30,657 nt of DNA, from NCBI GenBank assembly GCA_949035555.1, contig CAROLD010000022.1:1-30657 (forward strand). Direction: 5' to 3'. Each line of letters starts with the position of its first letter. Positions within the stretch are counted from its first letter, which is position 1. The stretch comes from an uncultured bacterium (GTDB lineage: Bacteria; Cyanobacteriota; Vampirovibrionia; Gastranaerophilales; Gastranaerophilaceae). Under the pieces are notes generated by a model. The model was not told the DNA's origin and did no database searches. It saw only the letters and a program-made list of their open reading frames with translations. The translations under genes and the position numbers were made by a program. Below are positions 1 through 7,082 of the stretch, piece after piece.

Positions 1-55
1 TGTTCTTGCGAGCTGTTAGGCTTAAAAATCTTGCTTGTGATGCACTCATGCCCAT
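1..55 (-). CDS. 5' end of a reverse-strand gene (partial)
   Basis: Reverse-strand reading from ATG at 55 gives 18 residues, MGMSASQARFLSLTARKN, before the window ends. An AAGGAA ribosome-binding site lies about ten bases upstream. A second ATG at 49 (MSAS...) is possible. I recall proteins starting with M(G)MSASQARxLSLTAR in Gastranaerophilales genomes, but their function is unknown to me. The gene is divergent from the tmRNA. Only the N-terminus is visible, so function cannot be assigned. Confidence 0.6.
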   Translation of the reverse strand, partial: MGMSASQARFLSLTARKN

Positions 56-183
56 TTTGTCAAGTTCCTTTCTGAATTAGTTCCTATATTATTCTTATCG
101 GTTCAAAATGCATCCTTCTTTAAGGATTAACCGAATATATTAATATTTTGTTACATATATAATTAAATTTATTAAACAGTATC

Positions 184-212
184 TTGAAAAAAAAAACAAA
201 AAGACATATAAT
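184..212 (+). promoter_or_regulatory. Promoter of the tmRNA gene
   Basis: TTGAAA (184-189) and a perfect TATAAT (207-212) are separated by 17 bases, a near-consensus housekeeping promoter. Transcription would start near 219, leaving a short 5' leader before the mature tmRNA end at 241, as expected for RNase P processing. Confidence 0.75.
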
Positions 213-240
213 AAGGAATACAGGACATTAACAACACCAT

Positions 241-654
241 GGGGACGTTTTGGATTTGACAGGATGTTTGGTGAAAATAGATTGCGTGTTCGGGCGCTGT
301 TCCCGATTATCAACGAGCAAAACAAATTAAATGCTAAAAACGAAAACAACGTAGTTGCATTAGACTTCTCTAGAGCTGCTGCTCTAGCTGCATAGTCTCC
401 AATTACGCAATAGCTACTCATAAAGCCCAGCTTGCCGGCTTTATGGGTCAATTATGCAAGACGCAGTGCGGTAACTAGCGGTAACCGTATCAAGATAACC
501 GTTAAAGGTTTAGAGTTTCCTTCAAATAAAACCTAGGATTAATTTGTCGGGTTGTGATATTTTCCTGAATTAATCGAGAAAATAAATATCTACACACGTA
601 GAAGTTTGTTTTAATCCATTTTGGACGTGGGTTCAACTCCCACCGTCTCCACCA
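241..654 (+). ncRNA. ssrA: Transfer-messenger RNA (tmRNA)
   Basis: tmRNA rescues stalled ribosomes by acting as tRNA-Ala and then as a short mRNA that adds a degradation tag. The 5' end GGGGACG pairs with CGTCTCC (644-650), followed by A and an encoded CCA (652-654). The T arm is GTGGGTTCAACTCCCAC (627-643). The tag frame most likely resumes at GCT (333-335) and runs 20 codons to TAG (393-395). The tag starts AKNENNVV and ends RAAALAA, a typical hydrophobic protease signal. The resume codon is inferred by analogy with E. coli, where GCA precedes the ANDEN tag. At 414 nt it is slightly long for a one-piece tmRNA. A terminator follows directly. Confidence 0.95.
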
Positions 655-666
655 TTAATAAGTATA

Positions 667-688
667 GAGCGCGTTTGCGCTCTTTTTT
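667..688 (+). terminator. Rho-independent terminator of ssrA
   Basis: A perfect 6-bp stem GAGCGC/GCGCTC (667-672, 677-682) with a GTTT loop is followed by six T residues (683-688), 13 bases after the tmRNA CCA end. Confidence 0.9.
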
Positions 689-1033
689 AATGCTAATATA
701 ACCTTTCAGGACAGTTTGGATGCGTTTTTGTTGGCTATAATGCCGAACTGTTGGGAGTTTGATGCTGATTTAGAAAGTTGAGATTTACTGGTCTTTTCTT
801 GCACTTTTGTCCTTGATTTTGCACTAAATTGCACTGATATTCTTTTATTTTGAACTTGTTCGAGCCTATATCTTGCTTGCTGTTTGAGTTTTAGCCATGA
901 GGCTTTTAGTGCAAGAATTGTCTGTTTTGAATTATCTTTCAATTTGATATGTGTCGAAATGTCTCTGAGATTGAGATTTAGGACTTGATGTTTCTCTAAA
1001 AACGAGCGATTAATGTGTGTGAGGTAATTTAAT
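686..1033 (+). repeat. Transposon left-end region, repeated at 18392
   Basis: About 350 bases without a convincing gene, clearly similar to 18392-18729. Shared blocks include TTTAATGCTAATATAAC, TTGGCTATAATGCCGA, TCTTTTCTTGCACTTTTGTCC and a long block around 945-985. The motif TGCAC/GTGCA recurs (TTGCAC, TTGCACTAAATTGCAC, TTAGTGCAAG), which would suit multiple transposase-binding sites at a Mu-type end. A reverse-strand open frame over 706-1047 is not preserved in the second copy, which has a stop near 18687, so I treat this as a non-coding end. Confidence 0.65.
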
Positions 1034-2725
1034 ATGATAAACTTCACACCGGAAAAATCTAAACAAATTGCATTAGCAAGATTAGACTTAATCCATAAAT
1101 GGCTTGAGTTCAGAAAGAAATCAACAAATAAACTTCAAGCTGATTATGATTTTGTAAAATTACATAATACTTCAAGTTCTCATCTGTTTGAAATTTTAGG
1201 TAAAATATCTCGTGGAAGTTTGCATCGTTGGTATGCAGTGCTAAATGGGACAGAAGATTATACAAAACTTCTGCCTCAATACAAATATTCTAAAGTAGAT
1301 GAATATAGAACAGTTTTAACAGATGAAGAAATAAAAATCTTTATGAGTCTGCTTTTGCATCCGAACAGACTTTCAGTTGGCAAGGCAACAGCTTTAACTA
1401 AGTATAAGTTAAAAGAACAAGGACAAAGTTTTATTCCGGCAGATATTACATTCAGAAGATATGCAAAATGGTTTAAAGATAATAATTATGACAAATGGAT
1501 TTTAGCACGTGATGGTGAAAAAGCCTTGTATTTGATTAGAACTTTGCTTTTAAAACCGTAAAGTCTTTCATCAAAATAATCACTATTTAAAAACCTGATT
1601 CCATTTCTCTGAATTGTTTTAATCTCTGTTGCAAGCATCAAATCATCCAGCATATTTATATCAACATTTTGAGTTTTTCGTTCTGCTAAGACTTCGGCTA
1701 TCGTTTTATTTGGTGTATTAGGACAAGGCTGTGAATTTTTAAAATTCAACCACATATCAATCATTTTCATGGTTTCTTCGATTGTAGGAATATATTCATT
1801 GTGCAAACTCTTGTGTAGCTTTTCATTTCTCATCATATAAGCTGGTTTATTTTGAATGCTGCTTCCTACATAACTTGGTAATAATTTTTCAAAACCCTCC
1901 TGAAATTCTTTAAAAAATCTTTCAATAACTTTTGCTCTGGCATTATATGGTCGAGCAAAAACTGTTTCAATTCCAAGTTTTGAGTATAATCCTTGAAACC
2001 CTAATTCTGTAAATCCCTTATCATCAGTGAAATATTTCGCTCTAAATGCTCTGCCATTATCTTGATACACAACTTTTGGAATCATATCAAGGTTAATTAT
2101 TGCATTCCTGAGAGCCGAAGCTACACATTGTGTATTTTCTTCAAGCATAATTTCATATCCAACTAATGCAGTCGATTTCCAATCCAAGAATCCGACTAAA
2201 GTTGCTCGACAAGGTTTACCAGTGAACGGGTTTATCACGTGAAAAGCAAGTTTATGCCCATCAGCGACTAAAATATCCCCCACATCAAGTAGACTTGCAT
2301 CACGTTTTATATATGGTTCAACTTTATCAGACAACCTTTTTGACCTAACACATATCAAAGTATTTACTACTAAAGGTGAATATTTATGCACAGCAGAACG
2401 TGTAACAGAAACACATCCGATGGCAAAAATTTTAGGAGATGTAAAAGATTTTGAAGATTACAAACAGAAAATTATTAAGCAACGACAGTTACGAAAGAAA
2501 ACAATTAACTCGGTAAAACAATATTTAAGTAATGAAGAGGTTAAATTTATCGAGCAGAAAATGGATGAACTAAAAGAAGTTGAATTCAAAGCACGTTCAA
2601 ATACCCTTCAAACCCTGTTCAAAAATAATTCAGAAAAATATGAATATTTAATAGCAAACGATCCAAACAATTCTTGGATTGCGGAATTTAAAAATACAAA
2701 GGAGTATAGACTTTTATATGAATAA
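1034..2725 (+). pseudogene. Mu-type (rve/DDE) transposase, disrupted by an internal inversion
   Basis: The forward strand encodes the N-terminal part (1034-1522, helix-turn-helix-like DNA-binding region ending ILARDGEK) and the C-terminal part (2338-2725, ending in the basic MAKILGDVKDFEDYKQKI region known from Mu-like transposases). The catalytic core lies between them on the reverse strand: VADGHKLAF, GFLDWKSTALVGYE, YQDNGRAFRAKYF and ARPYNARAKVIERFFKEFQEGFE, with D/D/E candidate residues of the integrase core. Turning 1523-2337 around restores codons gaa-aaa-agg-ttg on the left and aag-gct-ttt-gac on the right, giving one 563-codon frame. As it stands the gene cannot make a full transposase. 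The C-terminal end overlaps the ATPase start at 2718. Confidence 0.85.
1523..2337 (-). other. Inverted segment inside the transposase gene
   Basis: 815 bases carry the transposase catalytic core in reverse orientation, read as an open frame from 2391 to 1486 on the reverse strand. Both ends sit in A/T tracts: GTGAAAAAGCC at 1515-1525 and ACCTTTTTGAC at 2334-2344, which are imperfect inverted repeats sharing AAAAAG. Re-inversion restores the transposase frame exactly, so this is a clean inversion without loss of bases. Confidence 0.85.
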
Positions 2726-3398
2726 AATTTTTGTTAAAACTCAAAATGTAAAAAACTTTATCGGACTTGTTGAAAATCTGATTAACAAACCTAAAAATAT
2801 TCCGAAAATGGGATTGGTTTATGGAGAGCCGGGGCTTGGTAAATCGCAAACAGCTTTGTGGCTTGCTTGTAAATATGATGCGATATATTTAAGAGCAACG
2901 AACCTGATGACAGGTCGGTGGCTTTTAGAAGAGTTAGTTAAGGAATTAGATGAAATTCCAAGATTTTTGACTTCTGATAATTTTAATTTGGCAGTTAAAA
3001 AGTTAAAACAAGAACCAAAAATAATTTTTATTGATGAGATTGATTATTTGATGAATAACTATAAAACTATTGAAACTCTAAGGGATATTCACGATGAAAC
3101 CAACTGCCCGATAATATTCGTAGGTATGGGTTTAGCTCACAGAAAGCTTGAAAGATACAAGCACCTCTTTGATAGATTTTCAGAGGTTCTAAAGTTTGAA
3201 ATATTTGGTGTAAATGATTTGTCACAGATTTTTGATCAACTTTCTGAAATTTCATTTACTCCTGATGCAATTGAATATATCCATATAAAATACAATAGAT
3301 TTAAGCAAATTATTCAGTTAATAAATCAGATGGAAAATTTCTCAAAAGATAATAATTTAGCGGAAATTACAAAAGAAATAGCGGAGCAGATATTATGA
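2718..3398 (+). CDS. MuB-like AAA+ ATPase (transposition helper)
   Basis: In the Mu/Tn7-like family such ATPases bind target DNA and stimulate the transposase. The 226-residue protein has a Walker A motif GEPGLGKS, a Walker B-like region IIFIDEIDYL and a following segment that fits the AAA+ fold (IIFVGMGLAHRKLERYKHLFDRF). I chose ATG at 2718 because it overlaps the transposase stop (2723-2725) and has AAAGGAG about 13 bases upstream. A TTG at 2679 would only add an out-of-context extension. The gene is intact even though the transposase is broken. It overlaps the next gene at ATGA (3395-3398). Confidence 0.85.
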   Translation: MNKIFVKTQNVKNFIGLVENLINKPKNIPKMGLVYGEPGLGKSQTALWLACKYDAIYLRATNLMTGRWLLEELVKELDEIPRFLTSDNFNLAVKKLKQEPKIIFIDEIDYLMNNYKTIETLRDIHDETNCPIIFVGMGLAHRKLERYKHLFDRFSEVLKFEIFGVNDLSQIFDQLSEISFTPDAIEYIHIKYNRFKQIIQLINQMENFSKDNNLAEITKEIAEQIL

Positions 3399-3793
3399 AT
3401 ATTAAAAAATTAGCACGACATCTGAAAGAATTTACACTTGATGAAATTGAAATGATTGCCGAGTGTGATTGTAAAACAGAACTTGAACACCTTTTGAACG
3501 AGGGGAAAATAGTTTGTGAACAGGGTTTGTATAAATATGTGAAAGTTTCTAAAGAGAAAACTTTTGAATTGTACCCCAAACCGGTTTTTAAAAAAGAGAA
3601 CAATATTTTATTTAGGGATTTGGCAAAAGATTATCTTGCAAATAGAAAACTAACAAAGAATACTTTGAAAGGTTACAAATCACAGTTAAAATACAATATT
3701 CTGCCGTATTTTGGTGAAATTCAAATCAGTAAAATCACTTATGAAATGATTGTTGATTTTATGCAGAAAATGAAAGATAAGGAGTTAATATGA
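3395..3793 (+). CDS. Lone integrase core-binding (SAM-like) domain protein
   Basis: 132 residues. The first ~60 (LARHLKEFTLDEIEMIAEC...) look like a small winged-helix or HTH segment. Residues ~70-130 (FRDLAKDYLANRK...KNTLKGYKSQLKYNILPYFGEIQISKITYEMIVDFMQKM) match the N-terminal core-binding domain of tyrosine recombinases. The catalytic domain with its Arg/His/Tyr residues is absent, so it cannot recombine DNA alone. It overlaps the ATPase stop and the next start. In this position it may be a DNA-binding accessory of the transposon. The domain reading is fairly secure; the role is inference. Confidence 0.65.
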   Translation: MNIKKLARHLKEFTLDEIEMIAECDCKTELEHLLNEGKIVCEQGLYKYVKVSKEKTFELYPKPVFKKENNILFRDLAKDYLANRKLTKNTLKGYKSQLKYNILPYFGEIQISKITYEMIVDFMQKMKDKELI

Positions 3794-4200
3794 CTAAAAT
3801 GAAAGATTATAAACAAGCTGAAAAGATGTATATTTATGACAAAATCCCACTTAAAGAAATTGGAATAAAGCTAAATATATCTCGCAGGACTTTGTTTTAT
3901 TGGAAAAAGCGATACGAATGGGATAGAAAAAGATTTGAGACTGAACGTAATCAAGAAATGTTTAGCCAAGAACTTTTCCACTTTGCAAGAAAATTAATGC
4001 AAAAGATTTCCAAGGATATGGATAATAAAACTCCAACTCCACAATCTGAAATTTATTCGCTAATGAAGATTTTGAAAAATATTCCGCAAGTCAAGCAATA
4101 TGAAAACTCTAACCCAAAATCCAAACAACCAAAACCAACAGGACAATTAACTTCTGAAATTATCGAACAGATAGAAAAGGAAGTATTAGGAATAGAATAA
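3790..4200 (+). CDS. HTH protein of the transposon, terminase-small-subunit/DUF1804-like
   Basis: 136 residues. An N-terminal helix-turn-helix (IPLKEIGIKLNISRRTLFYWKKRYEWDRKR, about residues 18-47) is followed by a helical region and a proline/lysine-rich linker. The layout resembles the small DNA-binding proteins of Mu-like phages and terminase small subunits. It overlaps the preceding gene by four bases and is the last recognisable gene of the element. A shortened copy occurs at 19253-19633. A role in end or target recognition is plausible but unproven. Confidence 0.65.
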   Translation: MTKMKDYKQAEKMYIYDKIPLKEIGIKLNISRRTLFYWKKRYEWDRKRFETERNQEMFSQELFHFARKLMQKISKDMDNKTPTPQSEIYSLMKILKNIPQVKQYENSNPKSKQPKPTGQLTSEIIEQIEKEVLGIE

Positions 4201-4207
4201 AAATAAG

Positions 4208-5161
4208 TTATTTACCAAACATTTCATATTGTTTTTTTATTCTATATTTAAATAGCTTTAAAAATCTTTCTGGCCCAAGAACTTTTAAAGTTGGTCCAAA
4301 AGATAACAGTTTAATTAAAACTTCTATTTCATCAGCTTTTCTGTAATAAATTTTTGTAGTGCAGGTTTGAGTATTATCATCAAACTCGCTATTTTTTCTA
4401 TATGTTGAAAATTCCACCATAAATCTTTCAATAGCGTTTCTATCATTATATATTTCGACTATTATGGGTTCTTCGCAATCAAACTTTTCGATATGAGGTT
4501 CAATATTAGGCTTCCCTTTAAATATTTCATTAGAACTTCTAACGTCAAGTATTCTACCCATATTTAGACAAACATAATCCATAATTTTGCCTTTTATAAT
4601 TCGGGCGGCAAAAAATCGGAATTTGTCATCTTTAGGTGAAAATTCAAATTTTAAAGGTATATAATGTCCAATTGTTATTTTTCCCCGCTTAGGACTTTGA
4701 TAGACGATTTTTACAACAATTTTATTTTCTATAGCATTATTTATTTTGCGAAAATATTTTTGGTAGTAGTAATTATCAAAATCATCTCCATCGCAATATT
4801 TATCATAATACCTGAATAAATCTTGTTCATATAAAGGCTCAATGCCCTCCAGCTTTGATCTGTCATAATCATCTACAAACAAATCAAATCGAGAATCTTG
4901 AGATATTGACTTTAACCAAGATTTTTCAATATTTGTTATCGGCATTTTAATTTTATTTTCTAAAAGAGAATAGTATTTATCATCTCTTTTTTCTATAAAT
5001 GGTAAAGTCTCAAGTTTGGGTAAAAGGTGAAAACAACTTTCGGCAAAGCCATTTTCATTTATAATTTCTCTTATTTCTTCCATTGAAAGAGGCGAGTTAT
5101 TAACTATTTCCGTTATAACCTTATAATAGCAGCCAAATATTTCAGAGAATAAACTATTCAT
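4208..5161 (-). CDS. WYL-domain regulator, second gene of a WYL pair
   Basis: 317 residues. The N-terminal ~110 residues are a winged-helix-like region. The WYL-type ligand-binding region follows (about 145-215: INNAIENKIVVKIVYQS, IPLKFEFSPKDDKFRFFAARI), with a C-terminal extension (ERFMVEFSTYRK...YYRKADEIEVLIKLLSFGPTLKVLGPERFL) like the WCX part of these proteins. WYL regulators often control defence genes, probably by sensing nucleic-acid ligands. I chose ATG at 5161 because GGAGG lies just upstream. It overlaps the stop of the preceding WYL gene by eight bases, implying translational coupling. Its 3' end lies eight bases from the transposon HTH gene. Confidence 0.75.
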   Translation of the reverse strand: MNSLFSEIFGCYYKVITEIVNNSPLSMEEIREIINENGFAESCFHLLPKLETLPFIEKRDDKYYSLLENKIKMPITNIEKSWLKSISQDSRFDLFVDDYDRSKLEGIEPLYEQDLFRYYDKYCDGDDFDNYYYQKYFRKINNAIENKIVVKIVYQSPKRGKITIGHYIPLKFEFSPKDDKFRFFAARIIKGKIMDYVCLNMGRILDVRSSNEIFKGKPNIEPHIEKFDCEEPIIVEIYNDRNAIERFMVEFSTYRKNSEFDDNTQTCTTKIYYRKADEIEVLIKLLSFGPTLKVLGPERFLKLFKYRIKKQYEMFGK

Positions 5162-6380
5162 CGTTACCTCCATACATTTGCGCCATTTTTCTTACATCAT
5201 CATAAAAAAGATCTATAACTTTCTTATTATCGCCACTCAATTCAATAACCTTGCCTATAAAGGTTTTAATCCAAGTGGTGAGTTCATTTGTATCAAAAAC
5301 ATCATTGGTATATTTGTAGATATTTCTTCTTAATTTTTCAACTTTGCCACCACGGCCTTCTCTTTCAAGTCTTTTTATAATATAGTCTTCGGTTTGTTCA
5401 TTAACAAATAAGGTCATTTCAAAGTGTTCCGGCTTTCCCTCTCTTACGAGAGCAGTCGAAAATGATGTTTCAAAACAGGATTCTAATGTTTGCTTTAATT
5501 GGGTAAAATTACCGTCTTTCTCTAATATTTTTACACTCTTAATATAATCTAATCGATATACTGAAAATCTATATTTACCTTTACCCTGTGCAATTACATA
5601 TCTTCTGCCAGTTTGAACACTAATATATATAATCAAAGGTAAGATATTAAAATTATTGGCAACATCATCTCTGCGAGAATAATTTTCTATTACGACACGT
5701 TTTTGTTCTTTTATTGCATTTATAATATCAAGCATAACATTGTCTTCAAGAGTATTTACTATAAAGTTGTGCTTGTATTGAAATTTTTTGTTTTTATTAT
5801 CAATTCTATCATTGATATAACTTCCAATGACACCAAAAGGCGCAACTTCACTAAAGAAATTTATCGCATCTTTGGATATGTCAAAATCTTCAAAATAGCA
5901 TTTATTTAATGAATAATAATGCGCTTTCTTTTCTTTTGTTGCGTTGAGAATGCCGTATTCGGTATATTCTTTGAGTTTATTTCTAACAGTTTGAGGTTCA
6001 AATAAAAACTCAACCCTGTCATTTATTAAATCTGTTATTTCATCAAGAGTAAGAAATTCATTACTTGTTAAAATATCTAAAATCAAAAAGTGAAGAATGA
6101 CATCATTATCAGTAAAACTTTTTGATTTATAGGCTTTATAAAAAGGATTTACAGAAATTTTAGATGAGTCGACAGAGATAAAGACTTTTTTGCCTCCATC
6201 CCCATATTCCCATTTGGTTAAATCTCCAAGATAGTTTTCAATTCTTCTTCGTTCATTATCGTATGTACGCTTACTTTTTTGATTAAAATCGTTTCTTGTC
6301 TTAAATCCGAACACAAAAAACTCACGCATATAATCTCGTATGCGACTGAAGTTTTTAATTAATTCAGAGTATTCAGACAT
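5154..6380 (-). CDS. WYL-domain regulator, first gene of a WYL pair
   Basis: 408 residues. The N-terminal part contains a winged-helix region (LTLDEITDLINDRVEFLFEPQTVRNKLKEYTEYGIL, roughly 120-155). A WYL region follows near residues 220-290 (INAIKEQKRVVIENYSRRDD...ILPLIIYISVQTGRRYVIAQ, then RFSVYRLDYIKSVKIL), and then a C-terminal WCX-like part. ATG at 6380 is preceded by AAAGAGG. The upstream in-frame ATG at 6407 lies inside the promoter and is unlikely. The gene is divergent from the structured RNA and the Ro60-like gene, so it is the obvious regulator of both boxes at 6455 and 8665. That assignment is inference. Confidence 0.78.
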   Translation of the reverse strand: MSEYSELIKNFSRIRDYMREFFVFGFKTRNDFNQKSKRTYDNERRRIENYLGDLTKWEYGDGGKKVFISVDSSKISVNPFYKAYKSKSFTDNDVILHFLILDILTSNEFLTLDEITDLINDRVEFLFEPQTVRNKLKEYTEYGILNATKEKKAHYYSLNKCYFEDFDISKDAINFFSEVAPFGVIGSYINDRIDNKNKKFQYKHNFIVNTLEDNVMLDIINAIKEQKRVVIENYSRRDDVANNFNILPLIIYISVQTGRRYVIAQGKGKYRFSVYRLDYIKSVKILEKDGNFTQLKQTLESCFETSFSTALVREGKPEHFEMTLFVNEQTEDYIIKRLEREGRGGKVEKLRRNIYKYTNDVFDTNELTTWIKTFIGKVIELSGDNKKVIDLFYDDVRKMAQMYGGNDE

Positions 6381-6397
6381 GGTTTTACCTCTTTTTA

Positions 6398-6425
6398 ATA
6401 TTAGCATAAATTATTGTTATGTCAG
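6398..6425 (-). promoter_or_regulatory. Promoter of the WYL pair
   Basis: On the reverse strand CTGACA (6425-6420), a 16-base spacer and the extended -10 TATGCTAATAT (6408-6398) precede the ribosome-binding site and the ATG at 6380. The same TATGCTAATAT element occurs before the HNH gene (13679-13669). Confidence 0.6.
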
Positions 6426-6454
6426 ATATGGACATGATAAAATCTGGAATTTTA

Positions 6455-6510
6455 AAGTTCGCAATTTTTTTTAAATGATTTTTTAAATTTGGTAGTTTAT
6501 TCTAAAAATG
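6455..6510 (+). promoter_or_regulatory. Conserved 56-bp promoter/operator, copy A
   Basis: This block is nearly repeated at 8665-8720 with identical spacing: AAGTTCGCAA, a run of T, AAATGATT, a non-conserved 12-base gap, then TAGTTTATTCTAA and AATG. TATTCT is a plausible -10, but no good -35 exists, so activation by a protein bound at the upstream half is likely. It would drive the structured RNA from about 6510. The WYL proteins encoded next door are the natural candidates to bind it. Confidence 0.75.
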
Positions 6511-6516
6511 TGGACG

Positions 6517-6630
6517 ACATTTTGACATACAGAAAGTTGCCTCAGCTGTATCTCACAGAGCATAAATTTATTTTATCGTGTCTGTGACTACTTCGGTAGA
6601 GAATGTGAGAGCGGCGCCTCACCAAAATGT
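6517..6630 (+). ncRNA. RNA module 0, Y RNA/YrlA-like junction
   Basis: An 8-bp closing stem encloses four hairpins: TACAG/CTGTA (6528-6532, 6546-6550), CACAGA/TCTGTG (6554-6559, 6581-6586), CTAC-TTCG-GTAG (6588-6599) and GTGAG/CTCAC (6605-6609, 6618-6622). This makes a multi-arm junction close to the predicted RNA 5' end. Just inside the stem, ACATACAGAAAG resembles ACATACAGCAAC of module 2. Confidence 0.55.
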
Positions 6631-6641
6631 TTCACAACTAA

Positions 6642-6697
6642 AAAGTACTGACAGCAAAGTTTAGAATAGACTGTAAATCTATGTGAACTCGTACTTT
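6642..6697 (+). ncRNA. RNA module 1, tRNA-like with a Tyr-type anticodon loop
   Basis: A 7-bp closing stem AAAGTAC/GTACTTT encloses ACAGCAA and a 5-bp stem ATAGA/TCTAT around the 7-nt loop CTGTAAA (6671-6677). This is the form of an anticodon arm, with U33 and anticodon GUA (Tyr). A T arm is missing: only eight bases separate the arm from the 3' strand. It is not a functional tRNA gene by this reading. The anticodon resemblance could be chance. Confidence 0.45.
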
Positions 6698-6699
6698 GA

Positions 6700-6801
6700 A
6701 AGGTACATACAGCAACAAATTAAGCGCCAAAATCTCTGCTTGGAGATTGAACTCCAACAAACAGAGGGATCTATCAGGACAAGCTTACCTGAGTGTACCT
6801 T
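6700..6801 (+). ncRNA. RNA module 2
   Basis: The closing stem AAGGTAC/GTACCTT is followed by ATACAGCAA. Inside are a long hairpin TCTCTG-C-TTGGAG-ATTGAA-CTCCAA-CAAA-CAGAGG (6733-6767) and a shorter one TCAGG/CCTGA with a 9-nt loop (6774-6792). An alternative hairpin AATCTC/GAGATT (6731-6736, 6743-6748) is mutually exclusive with the first. Confidence 0.5.
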
Positions 6802-6822
6802 GCTTTAAAATTAAATTCCAAA

Positions 6823-6871
6823 GAATATCTGCAGTCTAGAATTCTTATAAAAGCTAGATAACTGGATATTC
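6823..6871 (+). ncRNA. RNA spacer hairpin between modules 2 and 3
   Basis: GAATATC/GATATTC (6823-6829, 6865-6871) closes an inner CAGT/ACTG and CTAG/CTAG helix with a 14-nt loop. It lacks the GTAC..ACAGCAA signature and reads as one extended hairpin. Confidence 0.45.
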
Positions 6872-6872
6872 A

Positions 6873-6979
6873 GAGGTACAAACAGCAAATCTCCAATAGC
6901 AGTATCGCTCCTCTGCGTCTGATTTTTAATCAGAAATTACGGAGCCGGAAAGGAAACTTTCCGTATGGAATAGTACCTC
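6873..6979 (+). ncRNA. RNA module 3
   Basis: The closing stem GAGGTAC/GTACCTC is followed by AAACAGCAA. Inside are GCTCC/GGAGC (6907-6911, 6941-6945) enclosing CTGATT-TTT-AATCAG (6919-6933), and then CGGAAAG-GAAA-CTTTCCG (6946-6963), a 7-bp stem capped by a GNRA tetraloop. It is the most regular of the modules. Confidence 0.55.
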
Positions 6980-6980
6980 G

Positions 6981-7016
6981 GAAGTGATGAGGGGAAGAAC
7001 ACCCCTCTCCCACTTC
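6981..7016 (+). other. Hairpin at the 3' end of the structured RNA
   Basis: GAAGTG/CACTTC (6981-6986, 7011-7016) encloses GAGGGG/CCCCTC (6989-6994, 7002-7007). No T-run follows, so it is more likely a processing or stability hairpin than an intrinsic terminator. The Ro60-like gene, with AAAGGA before its ATG, lies 66 bases downstream and could be co-transcribed. Confidence 0.5.
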
Positions 7017-7082
7017 ATACACTAAACAAAATATGGGTAATTATATTCTGTCGATATATTTACTCCAAGAAAGGATAATACT

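Larger units (their letters stand above)
686..4200 (+). mobile_element. Mu-like transposon, copy 1 (transposase core inverted)
   Basis: The unit holds a left-end repeat region (686-1033), a MuA/rve-type transposase (1034-2725), a MuB-like ATPase (2718-3398), a core-binding-domain protein (3395-3793) and an HTH protein (3790-4200). The last four genes overlap by a few bases as one operon. The left boundary is set by comparison with the second copy at 18392, where TTTAATGCTAATATAAC begins the shared sequence. The right boundary is only the point where similarity to the second copy stops (after TTAGGAAT near 4194). I found no convincing inverted copy of the left end there, so the true right end may be lost or further away. 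It sits directly after the ssrA terminator. Confidence 0.75.
6510..7018 (+). ncRNA. Multi-module structured RNA upstream of the Ro60-like gene
   Basis: There is no gene between the promoter box and 7083, but the stretch is dense in complementary stems. In order I see modules closed by ACATTTTG/CAAAATGT (6517-6630), AAAGTAC/GTACTTT (6642-6697), AAGGTAC/GTACCTT (6700-6801), GAATATC/GATATTC (6823-6871), GAGGTAC/GTACCTC (6873-6979) and GAAGTG/CACTTC (6981-7016). Ro60-type proteins bind Y RNAs, and bacterial YrlA RNAs carry tRNA-like modules beside the Ro gene. This RNA is probably the cognate partner, but it is longer and more repetitive than a single Y RNA. It may be one transcript or be cut into pieces. 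The call rests on hand-found pairings. Confidence 0.65.

Noticed and set aside
706..1047. Reverse-strand open frame of 113 codons in the transposon left end
   Set aside because: The matching stretch of the second copy has a stop and small length changes, there is no clear ribosome-binding site, and conservation is at the DNA level; more likely a non-coding end with binding sites.
1486..2391. Reverse-strand 301-codon frame as an independent transposase gene
   Set aside because: It starts and ends within sequence that belongs to the forward transposase; it is the inverted core plus antisense extensions, not a separate gene.
6455..6510. Sigma-54 type promoter in the duplicated box
   Set aside because: RtcB operons often use sigma-54, but no GG-N10-GC spacing (TGGCAC...TTGC) is present in either copy, and no RtcR-like activator gene is in the window.
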